A DNA stretch of 64,000 nt from Serratia sp. Ag1 (GTDB lineage: Bacteria; Pseudomonadota; Gammaproteobacteria; Enterobacterales; Enterobacteriaceae), in assembly GCF_000743355.1 (NCBI RefSeq), contig NZ_JQEI01000002.1:124001-188000 (forward strand), read 5' to 3'. Positions 1 through 8,892 of the stretch are shown in pieces. Both the position numbers and the translations under genes were made by a program. Each line of letters starts with the position of its first letter. Within the stretch, counting starts at the first letter, position 1. The notes below the pieces were generated by a model. It did not search any database. It had not been told where the DNA came from and saw nothing but the letters and a program-made list of their open reading frames with translations.

Positions 1-400
1 CCAGGCTTTCTGCATACCAGGCAAACACCCGCGCCGCGCCGGGAACATCAACGTTCCAGGCATCCATCACCGGTTTGCCCATACTCATTGAATCCAGCAG
101 CGCCAGCTCTTCACGGTGTTCAAGGATCAGCTCAGCCAAGCGCAGCAAAACTTTTTTACGTTCAACGGGCGGTTGATGTGCCCATATCCCCTGCGAAAAA
201 CTGCGACGTGCGGCGCACACGGCCCGATCGACATCCGCTGCATCGCAGGCAGTAACCTGCGCCAAAAGCTGGTTTGTCGCGGGATTCACCACCTCGAACT
301 TGCTGTCTGAAGCGGCAGTCACACGACGCCCATCAATAATTGCCTGATCAATAAAGCTTTGACGAGCAGCTCGCTCTTGCCAGTCACTGAGATTGAACAT
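1..400 (-). CDS. Aldehyde dehydrogenase, PuuC-like (N-terminal part, cut by window edge)
   Basis: The first 133 residues are visible, running off the left edge. The N-terminus (MFNLSDWQERA) and the stretches FEVVNPATNQLLAQV, SMGKPVMDAWNVDVPGAAR and FAWYAE match the NAD(P)-dependent aldehyde dehydrogenase superfamily. The closest remembered match is gamma-glutamyl-gamma-aminobutyraldehyde dehydrogenase PuuC, which has the same GK-P and PGAAR-WYAE pattern. The catalytic Cys and Glu lie outside the window, so the substrate cannot be settled. It is divergent from the LysR gene at 830 and may be its target. Family assignment is firm; the PuuC-like subfamily is inference. Confidence 0.85.
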   Translation of the reverse strand, partial: MFNLSDWQERAARQSFIDQAIIDGRRVTAASDSKFEVVNPATNQLLAQVTACDAADVDRAVCAARRSFSQGIWAHQPPVERKKVLLRLAELILEHREELALLDSMSMGKPVMDAWNVDVPGAARVFAWYAESL

Positions 401-829
401 ACCTACGCCCCCATCATGCAATCCATATGTTTATTAAATGTTAAATATGAAAATTGATGCTATCTGGCTTCCTGATGGGGGAAAAGCAGTAAAAATATGC
501 TGGATGGTAATAAAAAAACTTAGCAGCAGAGATATATCCAAGATTTATGGGAATTTAAGCAATCAGGCAGACGCTCTCCAGCTTTTTGGGAAATAGCTGT
601 GGATAGGAACCCTCTCAAGGTATAAATTCTTTGAACCTCCTCACGGTTAAACCCTGCGCATTATCTTATGCCGCCAGCCGAAAATTAACATATTGACAAC
701 ATTTAATTAAAACATTAAGTTCGCTATTCAGACGTTTTATCTCCTCCTTATACCCAGAATAATTCGCGTTGCTTGTAGGCGACAGAATCCTGCACCTACA
801 TAGCGCCAGAGCAGTTGAGGAATCGAATA
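401..829. promoter_or_regulatory. Divergent promoter region between aldehyde dehydrogenase and LysR gene
   Basis: This 429-bp AT-rich stretch has no convincing gene. On the plus strand TTGACA at 693-698, followed 17 bp later by TAAGTT, is a plausible but weak sigma-70 promoter for the LysR gene. From about 750 to 775 the sequence (tacccagaataattcgcgtt) is one end of an ERIC-type repeat without its partner arm. GAGG at 817-820, nine bases before ATG 830, is the ribosome site that decides the LysR start. Confidence 0.5.
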
Positions 830-1738
830 ATGGCTAACTACACCTTGCGCCAGCTTAAATACTTCGTGACCACCGCCAAATGTGGCAGCGTTGCTGAAGC
901 CTCGCGTAAGTTATATATCGCCCAACCCTCGATCTCCACGGCGATAAAAGGCCTTGAAGACAACTTTGGCGTGCAGCTTTTTATTCGCCACCATGCTCAA
1001 GGCGTTTCATTGACTCCATCTGGCACGCGTTTTTATAGCAAGGCACAAAAATTATTAAGAATGGCGCATATTTTTGAGCAAAATGCCTTGGCGGATAATG
1101 ACATGATTTCAGGGCAAATCAGTATTGGTTGCTTCGAAACGGTGGCACCATTAATTTTACCGAAACTGATCAGAGGATTTAAAACGCTTTACCCTGGCAT
1201 AGAAACCATTATTCGTGATGGAGAACAGCATGAATTGGTGCAAAAGTTAACGACGGGTAGCCTTGATGTGGCTCTTTTATACCGCCACGATCTGAATGAC
1301 AATCTCTCAACCGATATGCTGGCAGCGCCGAGAAAACCCTATGTGTTATTACCCGCCAATCATCAATTCGCGCAGCAAACGCAGATATCTCTGGCAGATT
1401 TGGCTGCTGAACCGATGATTTTGTTGGATGTCTTGCCAAGCCGCCATTATTTCGTCAACTTGTTCACGCGCATCGGCATCACGCCGAATATCGTTTTCAG
1501 TTCACCCTCCATAGAAATGGTACGCGGCATGGTAGGCCAGGGATTGGGGTTTGCGATTTTAGTCACCAGGCCCCACGGCAAGTACAGTTACGACGGCCAG
1601 CCGCTGGCGACGCTTGAGCTGAAAGACGAAGTCGAAGGTTCCGGGCTGGTTGCGGCTTGGTTAACCCACAATCAACTGACCAAACCGGCTCAGTTGTTCG
1701 TTGAGTTTTGCAAGAGCGAACTGGCCAATGTACTTTAG
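830..1738 (+). CDS. LysR-family transcriptional regulator
   Basis: A protein of 302 residues, the usual LysR length. The N-terminal winged helix-turn-helix covers residues 1-65 (LRQLKYFVTTAKCGSVAEAS, then QPSISTAIKGLEDNFGVQLF). The rest is the periplasmic-binding-protein-like effector domain. ATG 830 is preferred over TTG 815 because GAGG lies nine bases before it and the LysR motif starts at once. Its stop overlaps the stop of the convergent ArgE-like gene by a few bases. By position it could control the divergent aldehyde dehydrogenase or the convergent RidA-DUF1028-ArgE operon. The effector is unknown. Confidence 0.9.
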   Translation: MANYTLRQLKYFVTTAKCGSVAEASRKLYIAQPSISTAIKGLEDNFGVQLFIRHHAQGVSLTPSGTRFYSKAQKLLRMAHIFEQNALADNDMISGQISIGCFETVAPLILPKLIRGFKTLYPGIETIIRDGEQHELVQKLTTGSLDVALLYRHDLNDNLSTDMLAAPRKPYVLLPANHQFAQQTQISLADLAAEPMILLDVLPSRHYFVNLFTRIGITPNIVFSSPSIEMVRGMVGQGLGFAILVTRPHGKYSYDGQPLATLELKDEVEGSGLVAAWLTHNQLTKPAQLFVEFCKSELANVL

Positions 1739-2883
1739 GCCATCATCCAGATACGCAAATTGGTCAGCATTTTCATACAGCGTTCAAGCTGTTCCACGCT
1801 GACATACTCATCCGGTTTATGGCCCTGCGCCATACTGCCGGGCCCGCAGATCAATGTCGCGACGCCAGCTTCATCAAACAGACCACCTTCCGTACCAAAA
1901 GCCACCGTAGCGAACTCATCACTGCTGCACCATTGCGCCAACCAGTAGGCAAAATCCGACTGTAGATCGGTTAATAACCCCGGATATTGGCTCAATGGCT
2001 GCAGCTGAATATCGCTGCTCGCAGCAACCTGTCTCATGGCGGGCAATAGCTCAGTTTCAGCGTATTGTTCCAGCTCGCGGATAATCGCGCCAACCTGCAC
2101 GCCCGGTAAATGGCGAATTTCAAAGTCAAACTGGCAGTCTTGCGGCACGATATTAAGCGCGGCACCTCCGCGAATCGTGCCCACCTGCAACGTACTGTAG
2201 GGCGGATCAAAACGCGGATTCTGCGTGGCCACCAATTGAGTGCCAAGCGAGGTCAATTTGTTAATCAGCCTAGCGGCATATTCAATGGCATTCACACCGT
2301 GCGGCGTATAGGCCGAGTGGCAGGCGTGGCCGCGCACATGGCAACGCATCGCCAGTTTCCCTTTATGGCCATAGACGGGCTTCATTTCCGTCGGTTCCCC
2401 CACAATACACATTGCGGGTTTCTCTTTTGATGCCTGCAAATGCGCGACCAAACTGCGTACACCCAGGCAACCGATCTCCTCATCGTAAGAAAAAGCCAGA
2501 TGTAACGGCATACGCAGAGGTTGAGCAAGAAAATCTGGTACAGAAGCTAACACGCACGCCAGAAATCCCTTCATATCCGCACTGCCCCGGCCATAGTAAC
2601 GGCCATTGTGGTGCGTCAGCGCAAAGGGCGGCATGCTCCATTGCTGCCCATCAACGGGAACGACATCGGTATGACCAGACAGCATTACCCCACCTTGCCC
2701 GGCCGGACCGGTACGGGCGTAGAGGTTTGCTTTTCTGGCATCGGCATCATGAAAGAGTTGCGTCTCCACGCCTAAACCGACCAGGTAATTTTGTATAAAA
2801 TGAATCAGTTCAAGATTGGATTCCCGGCTAGTGGTATCAAAAGCCAGCAATTGCCCCAATATATTACGCACCTCATCACTCAT
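1735..2883 (-). CDS. ArgE/DapE-type M20 metallopeptidase (acetylornithine deacetylase family)
   Basis: A protein of 382 residues in the M20 dizinc family, which removes N-acyl groups from amino acids. Metal-site motifs are visible: SGHTDVVPVDGQQW, GRGSADMKGFLA (bridging Asp), YDEEIGCLG (catalytic and metal Glu), VGEPTEMKP and, near the C-terminus, GPGSMAQGHKPDEY. The start at 2883 overlaps the DUF1028 stop by eight bases, showing translational coupling; an upstream in-frame extension has no family similarity. It is the last gene of a RidA-DUF1028-ArgE operon, so a catabolic N-acyl amino acid substrate is as likely as acetylornithine. The housekeeping argE is normally elsewhere. Confidence 0.88.
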   Translation of the reverse strand: MSDEVRNILGQLLAFDTTSRESNLELIHFIQNYLVGLGVETQLFHDADARKANLYARTGPAGQGGVMLSGHTDVVPVDGQQWSMPPFALTHHNGRYYGRGSADMKGFLACVLASVPDFLAQPLRMPLHLAFSYDEEIGCLGVRSLVAHLQASKEKPAMCIVGEPTEMKPVYGHKGKLAMRCHVRGHACHSAYTPHGVNAIEYAARLINKLTSLGTQLVATQNPRFDPPYSTLQVGTIRGGAALNIVPQDCQFDFEIRHLPGVQVGAIIRELEQYAETELLPAMRQVAASSDIQLQPLSQYPGLLTDLQSDFAYWLAQWCSSDEFATVAFGTEGGLFDEAGVATLICGPGSMAQGHKPDEYVSVEQLERCMKMLTNLRIWMMA

Positions 2884-3550
2884 CGCCCGGCACCCCATAA
2901 CTTGGCGCCTCGCGGGGATCCACCGCCCGAACGATATACGCCTGCATCTGCGGCGCATACGCCTGCCAAAGCGCGGCCAACTCCCCAATCGGATCGTGCT
3001 CTGCCCAATCAACCCGCAGATCAACGATCGGCCAAGAGTAGCTACCCACCACTTTAACCGCAGCAGAATGCACAGGCCCCGCTTCGCCACCGTTATCCAC
3101 CGCCGCCTGTAATGCAGCCATCAAACGATCGGTCAGTTGGCCTGTCGCCCGTTCAAAGGCGGCAACCATAGCATTAATGACCTGTTGATCGGCCAGCATG
3201 TTGCCCGCTGCCACGCAATCCCTCCCCTGCGCCGCATGGTAGACACCCAGTGTTTGCTCACCGCTAAACCCCGCCGTTACGCCAGCACTGTCGATAGCGA
3301 TAACCTGGCGATACTCGCTAAAACGCTGGTTAGCCAGCACGTTATCCAGTGCCGCGCCAGGAGGCACGCCCTGTTCCAGTTTTTCCAGCACCTGCTGGCC
3401 CAGCATGGGGAGCGTGATATTCTGGCTGGAAACGGCCCCAACGCCAGCCAGCAACCATGGGCAGCGGGCTCCGACAGCGATACTCGAAGAACTCAGGGCA
3501 ACACCCAATTGCCCGGTCTTTGCACAGCGTGCGGCAATGGAAAAGGTCAT
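2876..3550 (-). CDS. DUF1028 family protein (Ntn-hydrolase-like)
   Basis: A protein of 224 residues beginning MTFSIAARC, with the pattern of the DUF1028 family: TGQLGVALSSSSIAVGARCPW near the start, SSQNITLPMLGQ, and a Gly-rich AAGNMLADQQVI segment. Biochemical function in this family is poorly known; it recurs beside RidA and M20 peptidase genes. The start at 3550 overlaps the RidA-like stop by four bases (ATGA), and its own stop overlaps the ArgE-like start, so the three genes form one tightly coupled unit. A hydrolytic role on the same N-substituted amino compound is inference. Confidence 0.85.
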   Translation of the reverse strand: MTFSIAARCAKTGQLGVALSSSSIAVGARCPWLLAGVGAVSSQNITLPMLGQQVLEKLEQGVPPGAALDNVLANQRFSEYRQVIAIDSAGVTAGFSGEQTLGVYHAAQGRDCVAAGNMLADQQVINAMVAAFERATGQLTDRLMAALQAAVDNGGEAGPVHSAAVKVVGSYSWPIVDLRVDWAEHDPIGELAALWQAYAPQMQAYIVRAVDPREAPSYGVPGDE

Positions 3551-3987
3551 AACGCCTCCTGCGCTTTCCAGCCATCGGGAATAACGGCAATAATATCGAT
3601 TTCCATCAACCATTGCGGTTGCGCCAAAGCCGACACCACAATGCCGGTGGAGATAGGAAACACCCCTTTAAGCCATTTACCCACTTCTTGATAGACAGGC
3701 TCACGATACCTTGGGTCAATAAGGTAAGTCGTAGTTTTGACAATATGTGACAGATCGCTCCCGGCTTCCTCAAGCAGTTGTTTGACATTTTTCATCGCCT
3801 GCTCTGCTTGAGCACGTGGATCGCCTAGCCCGACAAGATTACCCGCAAAATCAGTCCCAACCTGGCCACGAACATAAACGGTATTTCCCGCACGCACCGC
3901 CTGACAAAGATCGTTATCCAAGGATTGATTAGGATAAGTTTCTTTAGTATTGAACATGCGAATACGAGTATGGATGACATTACTCAT
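3547..3987 (-). CDS. RidA/YjgF-family imine deaminase
   Basis: A protein of 146 residues with RidA family features: GNTVYVRGQVGTDFAGN (substrate-cavity loop), RAQAEQAMKNVKQLLEEAG, HIVKTTTYLIDPRYR and the C-terminal VSALAQPQWLMEIDIIAVI. Members hydrolyse reactive imines or enamines made by amino-acid-degrading enzymes. It differs from the canonical ridA at 16980, so it is a paralogue. It is first in an operon with DUF1028 and an M20 peptidase, consistent with clearing an imine formed during N-substituted amino acid catabolism. Confidence 0.88.
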   Translation of the reverse strand: MSNVIHTRIRMFNTKETYPNQSLDNDLCQAVRAGNTVYVRGQVGTDFAGNLVGLGDPRAQAEQAMKNVKQLLEEAGSDLSHIVKTTTYLIDPRYREPVYQEVGKWLKGVFPISTGIVVSALAQPQWLMEIDIIAVIPDGWKAQEAL

Positions 3988-4376
3988 GAACGACTCCTGT
4001 TAACTGAAAATATGACAGCGATGCGTATGCTACGACCAATAAAATATCGTGTGAGATTCATTATGATAAATATGAACCCGGTAAATAATCCTCTTGGTTT
4101 ATCATGCAAAAAAAACATAATGAGTAAAACAATATTTTTAGTTATGACTGACAAGGTAAAAACTAACCCGCATATACCGTTAATTTGAGGTGGAATGGGA
4201 GTCATGAGCCTGGCGCTTATCCCCACCTTGCATCATTAAATTATCTTCAATCCTTAGTTTAATAATATTTTACCCATGCAGTTCCATTTCATAGCCTTGA
4301 AAACCGATACCGCCATATTTCACCTGGCGGATAGATAACAAGGCTTGCCTGATATAACTATTCTAAGGATGCAGAG
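3988..4376. promoter_or_regulatory. Divergent intergenic region, AT-rich
   Basis: This 389-bp gap separates the minus-strand RidA-like operon from the plus-strand flavin monooxygenase. Short open frames inside it have no family features and were discounted. No strong repeat or hairpin was seen. AAGGA at 4365-4369 is the ribosome site for the monooxygenase at 4377. The AT-rich run around 4200-4290 is the likely promoter area, but no clear -35/-10 pair stands out. Confidence 0.4.
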
Positions 4377-5642
4377 ATGAAATCAGATAAAATCGAAATC
4401 GATACCCTCGTGGTGGGAGCGGGTCAGGCGGGTGTCGCCATCAGCGAACACTTGACGAAACTTGGCATCCCACACTTAGTGTTGGAAAAGAATCGGATAG
4501 CCGAAGCCTGGCGTACAGGGCGCTGGGATTCTCTGGTTGCCAACGGCCCTGCCTGGCACGACCGCTTCCCTGGGCTGGAATTTGCAGGAGCCGACCCCGA
4601 CAGCTTTGTACCCAAAGAGCAGATCGCCGATTATTTTGCGGCCTACGCCGATAAATTCAACGCCCCTATTCACACTGGCGTAGAGGTAAAACGCGTCCAG
4701 CGTAATCTGGGCAGCCCTGGTTTTAGCATTGAAACAACCGAAGGCACCATAAAAGCACAGCGCGTTGTGGCCGCTACCGGCCCATTCCAACGCCCGGTGA
4801 TCCCCGCCATCGCCCCGCGAGATAACGCTCTGACGCAAATACACTCTGCGCACTACCGTAACCCGCAACAGTTGCCCGAAGGGGCTGTGCTGATTGTTGG
4901 CGCGGGTTCATCTGGGGTGCAGATCGCCGACGAACTGCGGCGAGCCGGAAAACAGGTTTATCTCTCTGTCGGGGCGCACGATCGCCCACCCCGGGCCTAC
5001 CGTAACCGCGACTTCTGCTGGTGGTTAGGCGTACTGGGTTTATGGGATGCGGCAGTGAATCAACCGGGTAAGGAACACGTTACGATCGCCGTCAGCGGCG
5101 CCCACGGAGGCTATACGGTCGATTTCCGCCAATTGGCTCATGAAGGCGTAAAACTGGTTGGGTTAACCCGTTCCTTTCAGAATGGTAGGGTGACTTTTGC
5201 TCCCGACCTGCAAGAGAATATTGCTCGCGGCGATGAGAATTACCTGGAACTCTTGGATGCGGCGGATGCCTACATCGCCCGCAATGGGTTGGATCTCCCA
5301 GAAGAACCAGCAGCCCGCCATCTTTTGCCCGACCCGGCATGCATGACCCATCCGATTCTGGAGCTTGATCTCTCTGAAGCTGGCATTACTTCTATTGTCT
5401 GGGCAACAGGGTATACGGTGGATTATCGCTGGCTTGCCGTCGATGCTTTCGATGAGCAAGGCAAACCGCAACACCAACGCGGAGTTTCGCGCGAGCCGGG
5501 TATCTATTTCTTAGGGTTGCCCTGGCTGTCGCGCCGTGGTTCAACCTTTATTTGGGGAGTCTGGCATGATGCCAAATATATTGCCGACCATATCGCTACA
5601 CAACGGAACTACCAGCAATACCAGAATACAACGCACCGCTAA
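4377..5642 (+). CDS. FAD/NADPH-dependent flavin monooxygenase (FMO/Baeyer-Villiger-like)
   Basis: A protein of 421 residues with two Rossmann motifs: GAGQAGVAISEHL near residue 14 (FAD) and GAGSSGVQIADEL near residue 175 (NADPH). Between them lies VVAATGPFQRPVIP, with the ATG motif of group B flavin monooxygenases; a second ATGYTVDYRWL follows near residue 340. The late GLPWLSRRGSTFIWGVWHDA resembles YUCCA-like and putative oxidoreductases of this class. Substrate cannot be read from sequence. It stands alone, 238 bp upstream of a GMC oxidoreductase on the same strand. Confidence 0.88.
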   Translation: MKSDKIEIDTLVVGAGQAGVAISEHLTKLGIPHLVLEKNRIAEAWRTGRWDSLVANGPAWHDRFPGLEFAGADPDSFVPKEQIADYFAAYADKFNAPIHTGVEVKRVQRNLGSPGFSIETTEGTIKAQRVVAATGPFQRPVIPAIAPRDNALTQIHSAHYRNPQQLPEGAVLIVGAGSSGVQIADELRRAGKQVYLSVGAHDRPPRAYRNRDFCWWLGVLGLWDAAVNQPGKEHVTIAVSGAHGGYTVDFRQLAHEGVKLVGLTRSFQNGRVTFAPDLQENIARGDENYLELLDAADAYIARNGLDLPEEPAARHLLPDPACMTHPILELDLSEAGITSIVWATGYTVDYRWLAVDAFDEQGKPQHQRGVSREPGIYFLGLPWLSRRGSTFIWGVWHDAKYIADHIATQRNYQQYQNTTHR

Positions 5643-5880
5643 AAGAAAATGAGGGGGGAACAGGTTTAACATCCATACCTGGCCCTCCAACAACATCAAT
5701 ACCTTATTAATATAAACTCAATATACATTTAATTATTTGTATTTTAAGTAAATTTATAAATTAAATACGATTTTAATTAAAATTAATGTGATATTCATTA
5801 ATAAATTAACAATCTGAAATTGACCATCCATCCTGCTGCGTTACTCTGCAATAACAAGCTATCACGCACAGGAGGCAGTC

Positions 5881-7488
5881 ATGTCGGAAAATACCTTCGA
5901 TTACATTATTGTTGGCGCAGGCTCAGCGGGCTGTGTGCTGGCAGCACAGTTAATCCGCCGTACTCAGGCACGCGTTCTGCTGCTGGAAGCCGGTGGCGAC
6001 GACAATAACCTCTTCATCAAAATGCCCGCCGGGGTAGCAAAGATCATCGCCAAGAAAAGCTGGCCATATGAAACCGAGCCAGAACCCCACGCCAACAACC
6101 GACGTATGCAGATCGCCCAAGGCAAAGTGCTGGGTGGCAGCAGTTCGGTAAATGGCATGATCTACATCCGTGGCCAAAAGCAGGATTACAATGATTGGGC
6201 CGAAAAGTTCGGCTGCACCGGCTGGAGTTATCAGGATGTGCTGCCCTATTTTAAACGCGCAGAGGCCAACGAAAGCCTGTCTGATGGCTATCACGGCAGT
6301 GACGGATTGCTGCCCGTCAGCGAGAACCGCTATCGGCACCCGCTCAGCATGGCATTTATCCGCGCAGGCCAAGAGCTGAACCTACCCTATCGCAATGATT
6401 TCAATGGTGAAAGTCAGCACGGAGTCGGTTTCTATCAAACCACCACCCATAAGGGTGAACGCGCCAGTACCGCGCGCACCTACCTAAAAGCGGTACGTGA
6501 TAACAATCGGCTGGTAGTGAAACTCAATGCGCTGGTTCACCGGGTTACTCTTGAAAACAACGTGGCAACCGGAGTGATTTACAGCCAAAACGGTGGTAGT
6601 GAAATCACCGCACAAGCCAGCCAGGAAGTGATCCTCAGCGCTGGCGCGGTCGGTTCACCGAAGATCCTGATGCTTTCCGGCATCGGCCCACAAGCGCATC
6701 TGGCACAGTTAGGCATTACGCCACTGGCGGATCTGCCCGTAGGCAAAAACTTCCACGATCATCTGCACATGTCGATCAACGTCAGCCTGCGCGAACCTGT
6801 CAGCCTGTTCGGTGCCGATCGCGGTTTACAGGCGCTGCGCCACGGTGCCGAATGGATGGCGTTTCGTAGCGGCGTGCTAAGCTCCAACGTGTTAGAAGGT
6901 GCGGCCTTCACCGACAGCCTGGGCGATGGCCGGCCCGATGTGCAGATCCATTTCCTGCCGCTGCTGGACAGTTGGGACGACGTGCCCGGCGAACCGCTGC
7001 CAGCGATCCACGGCATGACGCTAAAAGTCGGCTATCTGCAGCCGAAGGCGCGTGGCGAAGTGCAACTGCGCAGCCGTAACCCAAGCGATCCGGTCAAGTT
7101 GCGGGCCAATTACCTCGGTCACCCGGACGATCTGGCTGGCAGCATACGTGCAGTGAAATTTGGCTTGAGCTTCTTAGAAACCGCCGCCCTTAAGCCACTG
7201 ATTAAGGATTTGCTGATGCCACAACCACAGTGGACTCGCGACGAAGCACAATTGGCGGAATTCGTGCGTAACTTCTGCAAAACGGTGTATCACCCGGTGG
7301 GCAGTTGCCGCATGGGGCAAAACACCTCGGACTCGGTGACCGACCTGCAACTGCGGGTACATGGTTTTGAACGTCTACGGGTGGTGGACTGCTCGGTTAT
7401 GCCACAGGTCACCAGCGGTAACACTAACGCCCCAACCATTATGCTAGCGGAAAGGGCGGTGGATTTGATGTTGGGTAAAGGAGTGTAA
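5881..7488 (+). CDS. GMC-family FAD-dependent oxidoreductase (choline dehydrogenase-like)
   Basis: A protein of 535 residues. The N-terminal dinucleotide-binding motif is YIIVGAGSAGCVLAAQL. The GMC signature 1 region follows (GKVLGGSSSVNGMIYIRG) and signature 2 (GAVGSPKILMLSGIGP) is near residue 255. The C-terminus holds the catalytic-His region (YHPVGSCRMGQ) and the closing SGNTNAPTIMLAERAVDLM. GMC enzymes oxidise alcohols to aldehydes. An AGGAGG site lies six bases before the start. With the preceding monooxygenase and the aldehyde dehydrogenase at the left edge, an alcohol-to-acid oxidation route is possible but not proven. Confidence 0.92.
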   Translation: MSENTFDYIIVGAGSAGCVLAAQLIRRTQARVLLLEAGGDDNNLFIKMPAGVAKIIAKKSWPYETEPEPHANNRRMQIAQGKVLGGSSSVNGMIYIRGQKQDYNDWAEKFGCTGWSYQDVLPYFKRAEANESLSDGYHGSDGLLPVSENRYRHPLSMAFIRAGQELNLPYRNDFNGESQHGVGFYQTTTHKGERASTARTYLKAVRDNNRLVVKLNALVHRVTLENNVATGVIYSQNGGSEITAQASQEVILSAGAVGSPKILMLSGIGPQAHLAQLGITPLADLPVGKNFHDHLHMSINVSLREPVSLFGADRGLQALRHGAEWMAFRSGVLSSNVLEGAAFTDSLGDGRPDVQIHFLPLLDSWDDVPGEPLPAIHGMTLKVGYLQPKARGEVQLRSRNPSDPVKLRANYLGHPDDLAGSIRAVKFGLSFLETAALKPLIKDLLMPQPQWTRDEAQLAEFVRNFCKTVYHPVGSCRMGQNTSDSVTDLQLRVHGFERLRVVDCSVMPQVTSGNTNAPTIMLAERAVDLMLGKGV

Positions 7489-7492
7489 CCCC

Positions 7493-8254
7493 TTACTCCA
7501 CTGGCACACCGCTATGAAAGCGGAACTCGTTATCCGACGACCGGATAAGTTCCGCCTCAATACGGCCAAAATGCGCCACGCGTTCACTGATATCATCACC
7601 GGCAATCTGCTGCGCCAGCGTCAGGTAATCCTGATAATGGCGTGCTTCAGATCGCAGCAACGAAACATAAAACCGGTTGAGTTCGTCGTCCAGAAACGGG
7701 GCCAATTTGGCGAAACGCTCGCAGGATCGGGCTTCGATATAAGCACCACAAATCAGTTTATCGATCAAGGTGACCGGATCGTGAGTGCGCACTTCACGGA
7801 TCATACCTTTGGCATAACGGCTGGCGGTGATCTTTTTATACGGGATCTGCCGTGCCTGCATAATCTCCAATACCTGTGAGAAGTGATGCAGCTCTTCCTT
7901 AATCAGCAGTACCATTTTATCCACCAGATCCTGCCCATAGGCTGAGCCATTTTTCGGCAGAATCTTCTTGGTGAAAGCACTCTGACGGAACAAAGCTTCC
8001 GGCACGCCCTGCTCCTCATGCACAAAGGCTTCGTAGGGCCGTAACAGTGCCAGCAACGCATCACCGCTTTCTTTGTCCACGACATAGCGGCGGATCAACC
8101 ACATGCCGGTCTGCGCCGCTTTCAGTTCGCAAACCATATGGTCAGTCAGCAACAGCGGCAGATTTTCCGGGCGACGCGCTGCGTTAATCCAGCCATCGGG
8201 GGTTTCACAGTGCAGGAAATTCAGAATCGGAGCTAATAAAGAATGGTATGTCAT
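7493..8254 (-). CDS. miaE: tRNA-(ms2io6A)-hydroxylase MiaE
   Basis: A protein of 253 residues. MiaE is a non-haem diiron monooxygenase that hydroxylates the isopentenyl group of ms2i6A37 in tRNA. Ferritin-like metal-ligand motifs are visible: CELKAAQTGM, KEELHHFSQVLEIM, EARSCERFAKLAP and LRSEARHYQDYL. Order miaE-rraB-argI is the same as in Salmonella; E. coli K-12 lacks miaE. A strong hairpin at 8276-8293 separates it from rraB, and no good SD lies before the start, so expression may be low or depend on read-through. Confidence 0.95.
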   Translation of the reverse strand: MTYHSLLAPILNFLHCETPDGWINAARRPENLPLLLTDHMVCELKAAQTGMWLIRRYVVDKESGDALLALLRPYEAFVHEEQGVPEALFRQSAFTKKILPKNGSAYGQDLVDKMVLLIKEELHHFSQVLEIMQARQIPYKKITASRYAKGMIREVRTHDPVTLIDKLICGAYIEARSCERFAKLAPFLDDELNRFYVSLLRSEARHYQDYLTLAQQIAGDDISERVAHFGRIEAELIRSSDNEFRFHSGVPVE

Positions 8255-8275
8255 TTGAAATTACACAGGAGCAAA

Positions 8276-8293
8276 GGGCCGGGAACCCGGCCC
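8276..8293 (-). terminator. Hairpin terminator downstream of rraB
   Basis: A perfect palindrome (gggccgggaacccggccc) with an 8-bp GC stem and 2-base loop. In the minus direction it lies ten bases after the rraB stop and is followed by TTTGCTC, a weak U-tract. It would end most rraB transcripts before miaE. Confidence 0.7.
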
Positions 8294-8302
8294 ACGGATT
8301 AA

Positions 8303-8731
8303 TTAATGGCGCTTACCGTCGTCGTCTTCGTCAATAAACTCGCCGTCTTCGTCGTCATCCTCACCGTCTTCGCCGTTCGGATCTTCATAGTAGGTGCCCC
8401 AACCGTCGTAGTTAACGCCGCATTTTTCTGCCAGCGCCACCAGTTGCTCCACCTGGCTATCGATCAGTTCAGCATTCAGCGCGACTTCGCTGATCACGTC
8501 ACAGCACATCACCAGTGAACCATCTTCCACTTCCAGTTCTTCGGCATCGGTCACTTCATAGCCCAGTTTAAAAGCTTCAACAGCGGCCTGCTCTAATACC
8601 TCAAACTTTTCGGCAGAGAAATGGTGCTCAATAGTGTAGAGCGCATCCGGATCGCTGCCGTCTTCCAGCAGTTCTTCGATGATCAGGCGGGTTTCTTCAC
8701 GTTGTTCTTCCAGCAATTCGCGGTTTGCCAT
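8303..8731 (-). CDS. rraB: Ribonuclease E inhibitor RraB
   Basis: A protein of 142 residues matching RraB (formerly YjgD), which binds RNase E and modulates degradosome composition. The N-terminal [21 protein letters not shown] and the central [15 protein letters not shown] and [13 protein letters not shown] are as in enteric RraB. The last 25 residues are almost all Asp/Glu ([17 protein letters not shown]), the family's acidic tail. It is divergent from argI, so its promoter lies near the ArgR boxes. Confidence 0.96.
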   Translation of the reverse strand: MANRELLEEQREETRLIIEELLEDGSDPDALYTIEHHFSAEKFEVLEQAAVEAFKLGYEVTDAEELEVEDGSLVMCCDVISEVALNAELIDSQVEQLVALAEKCGVNYDGWGTYYEDPNGEDGEDDDEDGEFIDEDDDGKRH

Positions 8732-8830
8732 GCCTCTATCCTCAGTAAATGGCTTTCAATCCTTCCATTTTCACACACCAGTGTCACCGCTGCCATGATA
8801 AACGTGAAAGATTTCTTTCTCAGGGTTGAA

Positions 8831-8869
8831 ATTGAATATTCATACATATAAAGTGAATTTTAATTCAAT
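8831..8869. promoter_or_regulatory. Tandem ArgR operator (two ARG boxes) before argI
   Basis: Two 18-bp boxes are seen: attgaatattcatacata at 8831-8848 and agtgaattttaattcaat at 8852-8869. They are separated by exactly 3 bp, the canonical spacing for an ArgR hexamer. The second is almost perfectly palindromic and fits the consensus TGAAT-N5-ATTCA. They end 23 bases before the argI start and so would block its promoter when arginine is high. rraB, reading the other way, begins about 100 bp off. Confidence 0.9.
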
Positions 8870-8892
8870 TAAAACGTTAAGGATATACGAAG

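Noticed and set aside
3984-4226. 80-codon minus-strand frame upstream of the RidA-like gene
   Set aside because: AT-rich with a hydrophobic but unfamiliar translation and no SD; it lies in the likely promoter region.
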